DNA of 12,409 nucleotides from Bacteriovoracaceae bacterium. Lineage in GTDB: Bacteria; Bdellovibrionota; UBA1018. A program made the translations under genes and the position numbers. Below are positions 1 to 5,559 of the stretch, one piece after another. Within the stretch, counting starts at the first letter, position 1. Each line of letters begins with the position of its first letter. The notes under the pieces were generated by a model, which saw nothing but the letters and a program-made list of their open reading frames with translations, did not search any database and was not told where the DNA came from. The stretch covers positions 1 through 12,409 of the forward strand of contig CANJNU010000004.1 of the NCBI GenBank assembly GCA_947475645.1. Reading direction: 5' to 3'.

Positions 1-314
1 AAATCGGCCCCTTGTTTGCGCAAATGATTAACGTCTTCGGCCGAGAGCTTATTGTGAATCGAAACCACAATAAATGCCTTGGGCGAAAAATGTCGCGCCG
101 TTGCGGCATATTCCCCCGGAGAGATCGAGCCCTTCTCTCCATCGTGACAGGCTACCATTACACGACACTCGGCTGGTCTATCCACGTAATCGTCGAGTTT
201 GTCCCACAACAGAAACGAGAACTTAAACTGCATGGCAAGCCAGTTCGCGCGCTGCCTGAGTGCCGGGTCGGCTGTGATCATCCCAAAGTCGACTGAATCG
301 GTGGCCTTAAGCAT
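1..314 (-). CDS. Receiver-domain-like protein, C-terminus cut by window edge
   Basis: The frame stays open from an ATG at 314 to the left edge (104 codons seen) with ordinary codon use. The predicted secondary structure alternates like a response-regulator receiver domain: a strand ending in ITAD (Asp16), a helix, a strand ending in VACHD (Asp58, where the phosphorylated Asp normally lies), a strand ending in VVS (Ser85, in place of the conserved Ser/Thr), and a helix leading into KQGAD, a turn typical of helix 4 in receivers. The usual acidic pair at the end of strand 1 is reduced, so it may be a degenerate receiver that is not phosphorylated in the normal way. What follows the domain lies outside the window. 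The start lies one base after the stop of the upstream exported-protein gene and has no clear Shine-Dalgarno sequence, so translation is probably coupled. The coding frame is well supported; the family call is inference. Confidence 0.7.
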   Translation of the reverse strand, partial: MLKATDSVDFGMITADPALRQRANWLAMQFKFSFLLWDKLDDYVDRPAECRVMVACHDGEKGSISPGEYAATARHFSPKAFIVVSIHNKLSAEDVNHLRKQGAD

Positions 315-315
315 A

Positions 316-1005
316 TTAGAAAGCAAACCCGATGGTAAGCTTCCCTAAAGGAATGATCGTCGTTTGAGCTGCCGTAGCCGTAGTTGTAGTCGACGCACTG
401 GAGAGCTGAGTCAGTTCGAAGGTTGCACCCAAATCGAGCTGCGTTTTAAAACCAAAATGCTGGGACATCCAAAAAACATACTCAAGCGACAAAACAAGAT
501 CGCCATACAACTGAGGTACCGGACAAGCATCAAAACAAAGTCCGTCAATTCTGCGAACTCCCACGCCCGGGCCAAAGTTAAGTTGATGAATGGATCCCGA
601 AGCCGATTGCGAGATCGCCACCGTAGGCTGATATTTTACCATGGCCGTAAGCGACGATAAAAAAATCGCGGTACTTGCGCAGGCCTCGATAGCCACCGAA
701 CTTCCCGGATGTCCTTCTAAGCACAAACCCAAAATATCCGGAATTCCCGGAAAAATAAGTTCGATATCAATAATGCGATGAAAGGGCAGCTCAGCAATGC
801 TCTCGCGAATTCGACTGCGAAGATCTTCTGGAATAAAACGAGCCCGATCCAGCTGAGCATAGGCTTGCTCTTGAACTTCGCTGGCGTTCGCCATGTAAAC
901 AGGCGATTGCAGCACGTCAGAAATGAGATCCGCGCGAGCGCTCATGGCCGCACTTCCCGAAAGAGCCAATACACCAAAAATCATAAAACTGAAGAATCGT
1001 GACAT
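316..1005 (-). CDS. Exported protein, probable outer-membrane protein
   Basis: This is a 229-residue protein that I cannot place in a named family. Residues 1-25 form a signal peptide: an Arg near the N-terminus, a hydrophobic stretch FFSFMIFGVLAL, then a likely cleavage after SARA. The rest has amphipathic, strand-like segments in its second half and ends in LTIGFAF. A terminal Phe is the usual recognition signal for barrel assembly in the outer membrane. A Thr/Ala-rich low-complexity stretch lies about 25 residues from the end. Four Cys residues occur in the central part, two of them in a CFDAC pair. An in-frame ATG exists 12 codons upstream, but a GGAGG six bases before the ATG at 1005 and the clean signal peptide favour 1005. 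It is followed with a single base of spacing by the receiver-like gene. Outer-membrane location is inference. Confidence 0.75.
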   Translation of the reverse strand: MSRFFSFMIFGVLALSGSAAMSARADLISDVLQSPVYMANASEVQEQAYAQLDRARFIPEDLRSRIRESIAELPFHRIIDIELIFPGIPDILGLCLEGHPGSSVAIEACASTAIFLSSLTAMVKYQPTVAISQSASGSIHQLNFGPGVGVRRIDGLCFDACPVPQLYGDLVLSLEYVFWMSQHFGFKTQLDLGATFELTQLSSASTTTTATAAQTTIIPLGKLTIGFAF

Positions 1006-1011
1006 CCAGAG

Positions 1012-1016
1012 CCTCC
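1012..1016 (-). promoter_or_regulatory. Shine-Dalgarno GGAGG for the exported-protein gene
   Basis: A perfect GGAGG on the minus strand lies six bases before the ATG at 1005. It decides that start over the in-frame ATG at 1041. Confidence 0.8.
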
Positions 1017-1081
1017 GTCTATAAAAATCTATGGTTCGCACGCCCCTGGTAACACAGCTAAATCCGACCGAAAAGAACTAC

Positions 1082-1471
1082 TTATTCGAGCTCAGAGATC
1101 AACAGCAGAAACCCACCCGAAACGAACGAGCCTACCGTTAGTCCTAAGCCCTCGAAAATAGTAACTAAATCTCGTTGAACGGGCAAACGAAGCGCATAAA
1201 ACACTGCCGCTATCCCTAAGCTAAACATTAAAATCCAGCCTAGGCGTAGCGCCATTCCGCGCAAGAACCGAAAGACCAGGCGGCCGCCTAGGTTTCCAGC
1301 CACCCCCCCGGTAGCCCCCGAAAGCAATAACGTCGACCACGGAACAGATCCACCCGAGGTGGCCCGAATCGTCATATAGGCCAAAATGCTCATCAAAGCC
1401 GTGGCCCCTACTCCCAGGGTTGCTCCCAACGAAGCAGAACGTAAAAAACGATTACGATCAGTTTGAATCAC
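1082..1471 (-). CDS. Small multi-pass inner-membrane protein, function unknown
   Basis: This 129-residue protein has about four hydrophobic segments: roughly residues 15-36, 46-63, 75-94 and 107-126. It is rich in Gly, Ala and Leu, and has basic residues (RNRFLR) at the N-terminus and in the middle loop (RLVFRFLRGMALR). No catalytic or cofactor motif is visible, and I do not recognise the family. The chosen start is a GTG at 1471 that overlaps the end of the upstream GNAT gene by 14 bases, so the two are almost certainly co-transcribed and translationally coupled. The order frataxin-glutaredoxin, acetyltransferase, membrane protein gives no firm clue to its role. Confidence 0.7.
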   Translation of the reverse strand: MIQTDRNRFLRSASLGATLGVGATALMSILAYMTIRATSGGSVPWSTLLLSGATGGVAGNLGGRLVFRFLRGMALRLGWILMFSLGIAAVFYALRLPVQRDLVTIFEGLGLTVGSFVSGGFLLLISELE

Positions 1472-1937
1472 TCAACACTTTCCCTAATGTGTACTCATGC
1501 AAGCCCGGGCGATCGTGGTCGCGATGAAATCCTTCAAAAAAGTACCCTTGCTTGAGCTTAATAAAAATCATGGCTAAATTACTGGTGTAAATCGTAGTGA
1601 CCACTTTTTTAAAGCCCCGGCTTCTCACCTCGTCCTCGATCGCTTGCGAAACAACGGCTCCCCAGCCCTTGCCTCGACAATCGGGATGAATCACTGTTTT
1701 TGCCGTCTCGGCAAGAAAAGGTGTTTTTGGAATATAACCCGAAACCCCAACTTTTTTGCTGCCGTGAAGCGCCCAAAACATCACCACGCGGCCATTCTTC
1801 AGCGCGTCGTCTTCGAGAGGTAACCCCAAAACCAGGTTTCCGTTTACAAATTCAATTAGCTCGCTACGAGCCTCAAGCGAATTACGATCGACTTCCACCA
1901 GCTTTAATTCATGTTTAGAAGCTTTTTTATGTTCCAT
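1458..1937 (-). CDS. GNAT-family N-acetyltransferase
   Basis: This 159-residue single-domain protein probably transfers an acetyl group from acetyl-CoA to an amine; the substrate cannot be read from the sequence. Motif A, which binds the CoA pyrophosphate, is seen at residues 88-93 as RGKGWG, preceded by the strand TVIHPDC. Motif B follows as SNLAMIFIKLKQGY (119-132), the usual Asn-to-Gly/Tyr segment near the C-terminus of the fold. The N-terminal third is divergent, as is normal where acceptor specificity lies. The gene begins 17 bases after the frataxin-glutaredoxin gene, and its stop lies inside the start of the membrane-protein gene, so it is the middle member of a tight three-gene operon. 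Only a weak GGGAA-like sequence precedes the ATG. Confidence 0.85.
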   Translation of the reverse strand: MEHKKASKHELKLVEVDRNSLEARSELIEFVNGNLVLGLPLEDDALKNGRVVMFWALHGSKKVGVSGYIPKTPFLAETAKTVIHPDCRGKGWGAVVSQAIEDEVRSRGFKKVVTTIYTSNLAMIFIKLKQGYFFEGFHRDHDRPGLHEYTLGKVLSDSN

Positions 1938-1954
1938 GATCTGTTCCCAACTTC

Positions 1955-2563
1955 TTACTTCAAGCCGCTGAGCTGATCTTTTTGATCCTGGGCTGCAAGC
2001 TCAGTAAAACCGCCTAAAACTGTACCATCTACAAAAATCTGAGGCACGGTTTTCATACCCGACCTCTTAAAAAGCGCATCCCACGCTTCATCATCTTCGT
2101 CGGTAATTTGAACTTCTTTGTAAGCAATTCCCCTGCGAACCAAGAGCTCCTTCGCCCGAACACAATAAGGACAATAGGTGGTGGTGTAAACAAATACGCG
2201 CGGATCGGACTGCGCTTTCAGAGAGAGAGAAAGTCCGGCTGCGTCTTTCAGAACTTGATCGAGAAAACCCAAAAGCTCGATTTGCTTCTCCTTGTCGTCC
2301 ACCCAAGTTTTCGTCGACTCGTTCCAGTTAAAGTGATGGGCCTTTCCCTTCGACGCCAACGCCAACCAAAGCTGGCGCACCGACGGCTGGGCGCTTAAAA
2401 TGCAACGGCTTTGATCGGCGAAAGTGAGCGTCATCGATCCTAATGCCTGAACGCACTCAGCCACGTCTGGGTCAACATCGGCGGCCAAAAAAGCCTTCTC
2501 GATCAGGTCTAAGGTCATCTGCATGTTCTTACGAAATTCTAACTCTGAGAGCATGCGCAGCAT
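1955..2563 (-). CDS. Frataxin (CyaY)-glutaredoxin fusion protein
   Basis: This 202-residue protein joins two domains that are normally separate. Residues 4-115 read as a frataxin/CyaY domain: an N-terminal helix with acidic residues, strand MTLTFAD (44-50), the family core ILSAQPSVRQLWLALA (55-70) that corresponds to the INRQ.P..QIWLA signature, HFNW (77-80), TWVDD (86-90) and a C-terminal helix. Frataxins bind iron and modulate cysteine desulfurase in Fe-S cluster assembly. Residues 121-202 are a class-I glutaredoxin with the dithiol site CPYC (131-134), the cis-Pro loop TVPQIF (172-177) and the GG turn (184-185) for glutathione binding. The linker is under ten residues. There are two ATG candidates, at 2563 and 2554, and neither has a clear Shine-Dalgarno sequence. 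It heads the operon with the GNAT and membrane-protein genes. Domain assignments are strong; joint function in Fe-S or thiol homeostasis is inference. Confidence 0.88.
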   Translation of the reverse strand: MLRMLSELEFRKNMQMTLDLIEKAFLAADVDPDVAECVQALGSMTLTFADQSRCILSAQPSVRQLWLALASKGKAHHFNWNESTKTWVDDKEKQIELLGFLDQVLKDAAGLSLSLKAQSDPRVFVYTTTYCPYCVRAKELLVRRGIAYKEVQITDEDDEAWDALFKRSGMKTVPQIFVDGTVLGGFTELAAQDQKDQLSGLK

Positions 2564-2627
2564 CTATCATAAAGACACTCATTTTTTCCTTTTTTGTTGC
2601 TCACTTCAGAGTTAATCTGCGGCCACT

Positions 2628-3134
2628 ATGACTCAAGCTTCCTCTTTATGCCCCTGTGGATCTGGCCTAGCCGTAAAAGACTGCTGCAAACCCTTTATTC
2701 AAGGAAAGAGTCAGGTTGCAACTGCCGAACAGCTGCTGCGAGCGCGCTACACGGCTTTTGCCCTGGGTGATATCGACTACATCATTCAAACTCACCACAG
2801 CAAAACAGTGCACGAGATCAAGCGAGAAGAAGTTCAAGAATGGTCAGCAAGTTCGGAATGGCTGGGCCTTAAAATCGTTCAGTCCGAGGCCGGCACAGTA
2901 GCCGACACCCAAGGATCAATTGTATTTTGCGCCAATTTTCGCACTCGCGGCGAAGAAAAGATTCAAGAACATTGGGAACAAAGTCTTTTTGAGAAAGAAA
3001 ATGGCGAGTGGAAATTTCTCGATGCGCGCGGCATTCAGAACGGCCCGCTTCGTCGCGAGGGTCCCAAGGTAGGACGCAACGACCCGTGTTCTTGCGGGAG
3101 CGGCAAAAAGTTTAAGAAATGTCACGGTAAGTAA
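2628..3134 (+). CDS. ychJ: YchJ-family protein with two SEC-C zinc motifs
   Basis: This 168-residue protein matches the YchJ (UPF0225) layout: an SEC-C zinc motif at the N-terminus (Cys8, Cys10, Cys19, Cys20), a central domain with a cystatin/NTF2-like fold starting at [16 protein letters not shown] (33-48), and a second SEC-C motif at the C-terminus (Cys154, Cys156, Cys165, His166) introduced by [21 protein letters not shown] motifs bind one zinc ion and in SecA help contact SecB and ribosomes. The biochemical role of YchJ itself is not established. The length is typical of the family. It is transcribed away from the frataxin-glutaredoxin gene across a 64-base gap, and htrA starts 29 bases after its stop, so the two plus-strand genes probably share a transcript. 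Confidence 0.9.
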   Translation: MTQASSLCPCGSGLAVKDCCKPFIQGKSQVATAEQLLRARYTAFALGDIDYIIQTHHSKTVHEIKREEVQEWSASSEWLGLKIVQSEAGTVADTQGSIVFCANFRTRGEEKIQEHWEQSLFEKENGEWKFLDARGIQNGPLRREGPKVGRNDPCSCGSGKKFKKCHGK

Positions 3135-3163
3135 GAGGTACACTCCCTGCACCGCTGGTCTTC

Positions 3164-4651
3164 ATGCGAAGTAAGGTACCTGCCTGGCTTTTTGTTACGG
3201 GATCGTTGGCGCTTTCTTTAGGGCTCTTCGGAACCCTCTATCGGTCGGCACTCCACGATAAAAAGCACAGTCTTCAGCACGTTTCTGAGGGACTGAGAGA
3301 GATCTCAAAGAACAGTCGCGCGTCGATGGTCACGCTTAGCTCGGTGGTCACACCCGACAACTTTCCCGATCAGCCGGGCTTCAAAGAGCCCAAACGCTGG
3401 ATGGGAGGTACCGGAATTCTGATTCAGAAGAGTCCTCCATCACCAGACGGCAAGGTAGAGGGCTTCGTCTTAACCAATCATCATCTCGTCAAGAATGCCG
3501 AGAAGATCACCCTTTTTACCGACGCAGAAGAGAAGATTGCGGCCGAGATCTATGCCGAGGATCCGCGCACCGATTTGGCCATCGTACGAGTACCCGACCT
3601 AGGACGCCTCAGCCAAGCGCCGCCCGCTCAGTTTGGTAACTCAGACGAAGTGCGCGAAGGCGACCTGGTCATTGCGGTGGGAACACCCTTCGGACTTCCT
3701 CACTCGGTCAGCATGGGCGTAATTAGTGCGCGTGGCCGCGGCCCGCTGAGCCTACTCGACCTAGATGAGTTTCTGCAAACTGATGCCGCCATTAATCCGG
3801 GAAGCTCAGGCGGCGCCCTGCTCGACACGCAAGGTAAGGTAGTGGGAATCAATACCGCCATTTTCTCGCAACAAGGAGGAAGCATCGGCATAGGCTTCGC
3901 CATTCCCTCTAACCTCGCTTCACAAGTGGCTCAGTCACTCTTAGCTCACCGAAGAGTGATACGGGGCTGGCTCGGAATCTCAGCTCAAGACGTCAGTCCC
4001 GATCTTGCCCGATACTTTCACGCTCCTCCGCGTCCAGCACGAACAGGCACAAGCACCCTTCAAGGCGCACTGATTAACGAGGTGGTGCCCCAAGCGCTCG
4101 AATCGACTCGAACACAACTGCAGCGAGGCGACATTATTACGCACTACAATTCGCGCGTGGTCGAATCCGCGCAACAGCTTCGCCAGTGGGTCGGAGCCAC
4201 TCCCCCTGGACAAATCGTAACTGTAGCCTATTTCCGAGGTAGAGAAGCCAGAATCGCCCAGCTTACCTTAAACGAATCGCCTCTTCAGGCTCCCACACAC
4301 GCTCAAGCAGGCAGAAGGCCCGAACTCTTGCCTCAGAAAAAGGCTGCTCGGTTCGGTCTAGCGCTTCACGACGTACCGACCGACTTAGCCTCAGTTCTAA
4401 AACTACCCGCTCGTCAAGGCACACTCGTAATCGGAATTAATCCAGGAGGCCTTGCCTTCGAGGCGGGGCTCGTCCCGGGCGACGTTATTTTAAGCGCTAA
4501 CCAAGTTCAAATTCGCAACACCGCTCATTTTGAAAAACTGAGAGAACACCTCTCAAAAAGCGACTTTGCGGTGTTTTACGTTCAGCGTGGACCCTTCGAG
4601 AAATTCTATCTCAGTGTTCGCTTCAACGAAACACCTTCGCCTCGGTCTTAA
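3164..4651 (+). CDS. HtrA/Deg-family serine protease with two PDZ domains
   Basis: This 495-residue envelope protease should degrade or sense misfolded exported proteins. An uncleaved anchor or signal segment lies at residues 7-26; no obvious AxA cleavage site follows, so it may stay membrane-tethered. The trypsin-like domain holds the full triad: His107 in TNHHLV, Asp137 in DPRTDLAI and Ser215 in NPGSSGGAL. The loop between the first strands is short, as in DegQ/DegS rather than DegP. PDZ1 (about 265-370) begins at GWLGI and carries a Pro-rich insert near 287-299. PDZ2 (about 395-488) has its peptide-binding loop at FGLAL and a GLVPGDVI turn. Two PDZ domains fit DegP/DegQ, while the possible anchor recalls DegS. 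No strong Shine-Dalgarno precedes the ATG, which lies 29 bases after ychJ. The stop overlaps a likely small minus-strand gene. Confidence 0.93.
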   Translation: MRSKVPAWLFVTGSLALSLGLFGTLYRSALHDKKHSLQHVSEGLREISKNSRASMVTLSSVVTPDNFPDQPGFKEPKRWMGGTGILIQKSPPSPDGKVEGFVLTNHHLVKNAEKITLFTDAEEKIAAEIYAEDPRTDLAIVRVPDLGRLSQAPPAQFGNSDEVREGDLVIAVGTPFGLPHSVSMGVISARGRGPLSLLDLDEFLQTDAAINPGSSGGALLDTQGKVVGINTAIFSQQGGSIGIGFAIPSNLASQVAQSLLAHRRVIRGWLGISAQDVSPDLARYFHAPPRPARTGTSTLQGALINEVVPQALESTRTQLQRGDIITHYNSRVVESAQQLRQWVGATPPGQIVTVAYFRGREARIAQLTLNESPLQAPTHAQAGRRPELLPQKKAARFGLALHDVPTDLASVLKLPARQGTLVIGINPGGLAFEAGLVPGDVILSANQVQIRNTAHFEKLREHLSKSDFAVFYVQRGPFEKFYLSVRFNETPSPRS

Positions 4652-4787
4652 ATCCAAAAATCCGGGCCGCATAATCATGAAACACGGCCGGATCATCGGC
4701 AAACTTATGCACATAGCCCAGATAAATTTTTATCAGTGCGCGCGGGTTATCGTCGAACAGCCCAATCGATTGGAACAAAGGATGCAT
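4623..4787 (-). CDS. Small conserved-looking protein of 54 residues, function unknown
   Basis: The minus strand encodes 54 residues from an ATG at 4787 (MHPLFQSIGLFDDNPRALIK at the start) to TGA at 4623. The composition is that of a soluble, helical protein with hydrophobic residues evenly spaced (ALIKIYLGYVHKFADDP, YAARIFGF), and the codons match the neighbouring genes. The plus-strand frames here show no such pattern. A weak GAGAG lies just before the ATG. The frame stays open further upstream, but there it runs antisense through the signal peptide of the outer-membrane gene and looks like chance. The gene overlaps the end of htrA by 29 bases (convergent) and lies 31 bases from the divergent outer-membrane gene. 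I do not recognise the family. The alternative is an intergenic region carrying a promoter for the outer-membrane gene. Confidence 0.5.
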   Translation of the reverse strand: MHPLFQSIGLFDDNPRALIKIYLGYVHKFADDPAVFHDYAARIFGFKTEAKVFR

Positions 4788-4805
4788 TACTCTCGTCTTA
4801 TCCAC

Positions 4806-4810
4806 AGGAG
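4806..4810 (+). promoter_or_regulatory. Shine-Dalgarno AGGAG for the outer-membrane gene
   Basis: AGGAG lies eight bases before the ATG at 4819, giving a firm start for the exported protein. Confidence 0.75.
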
Positions 4811-4818
4811 ATCTTAAT

Positions 4819-5496
4819 ATGCAAAGAAACACATGGGTTTGGGCAGCACTCGGATTTGTATTTATAGGGGGAATGGGTTCCTCTCCCGTTCGTGCAAGCG
4901 AAATGGGCACGTCGTCGGCGGCTTCCGAGGAAGCAATGATGGACGGCAATCTCAAGGAGAGTCGCATCAGCGTGCAACCCTCGTTGGGCGTGCTTTCGTA
5001 TCGCGATGAAAATAACAATACAACCGCACGTGCGAGCTACGGCCTTACTCTCGACTCGAACTTATTAAAGGTGATGGACTCTACTCCCACTCGCTTTTAC
5101 TTTGGGCCCTCAACTGGCGTAATATTCAGCCATCTGGGTTCGGCCACCGCAGACCTCTTCGGCTCAAGCGTCGATAACGGTAGAACCAATGGGGCGAACT
5201 TAATTCTGATTCCAATCGACTTAAAGGTCGGATTCAATATTCGCGATAATTTCCGACTCTCGGCACGCGCGGGTGGTAACCTTACCTACCGCTCTGTGGG
5301 AGACTCGGTGGCCTGGGGCGATAGCTCACAAGAGCTGGGCAGCGGTGGCGGTTGGAAGATGTTCCCGAACGTGGGTATGGATTTGGAATGGGGCGTGGGT
5401 AAAAACACCACCGTCCTCATTCGTCCTGACTACACGGTTACTCCGGGATCAGACTTCTTCTCGGGATCCGTTGGACTCGGCATCAACATGGGCTAA
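4819..5496 (+). CDS. Probable outer-membrane beta-barrel protein
   Basis: This 225-residue protein starts with a signal peptide: hydrophobic residues 6-20 and probable cleavage after SPVRA near residue 26. A short Ser/Glu/Met-rich linker follows (about 27-45), then repeated amphipathic strands separated by polar, Gly/Asn-rich turns, for example SVQPSLGVLSY, ARASYGLTLD, TRFYFGPSTGVIFS, LIPIDLKVGFNI, FRLSARAGGNLTY, KMFPNVGMDLEWGV, TVLIRPDYTV and GSVGLGINMG. About eight to ten strands fit a small porin-like or OmpW/OmpA-like barrel. The last residue is Gly rather than the usual Phe, so barrel targeting is less certain. There is no lipoprotein Cys. Translation starts at a good AGGAG, and a strong intrinsic terminator follows the stop within ten bases, so the gene is probably expressed as a single unit. 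Confidence 0.75.
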   Translation: MQRNTWVWAALGFVFIGGMGSSPVRASEMGTSSAASEEAMMDGNLKESRISVQPSLGVLSYRDENNNTTARASYGLTLDSNLLKVMDSTPTRFYFGPSTGVIFSHLGSATADLFGSSVDNGRTNGANLILIPIDLKVGFNIRDNFRLSARAGGNLTYRSVGDSVAWGDSSQELGSGGGWKMFPNVGMDLEWGVGKNTTVLIRPDYTVTPGSDFFSGSVGLGINMG

Positions 5497-5505
5497 TGCC
5501 TCCTT

Positions 5506-5559
5506 CGGCATGGCGATTCTCTCGACTCTCTCCGAGGAATCGCTATGCCGTTTTTTTTT
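5506..5559 (+). terminator. Strong intrinsic terminator after the outer-membrane gene
   Basis: The two arms (5506-5519 and 5537-5550) form a 14-pair stem with a single G-U pair (CGGCAT/ATGCCG at the base, GCGATTC/GAATCGC above). CTCG/CGAG can extend it inward past a one-base bulge, and nine T residues follow at 5551-5559. It acts in the plus direction. The T-run runs two bases into the end of the converging permease gene. The minus strand has no T-run on the other side of the stem, so it does not terminate the permease transcript by the same mechanism. Confidence 0.93.

Noticed and set aside
12..296. A 94-codon plus-strand frame
   Set aside because: It lies antisense to the receiver-like gene, whose fold pattern and codon use are convincing; the plus-strand protein is basic with no family features.
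4788..5018. N-terminal extension of the small minus-strand gene by 77 codons
   Set aside because: It runs antisense through the signal peptide and start of the outer-membrane gene, which has a good Shine-Dalgarno; the extension has no protein-like pattern.
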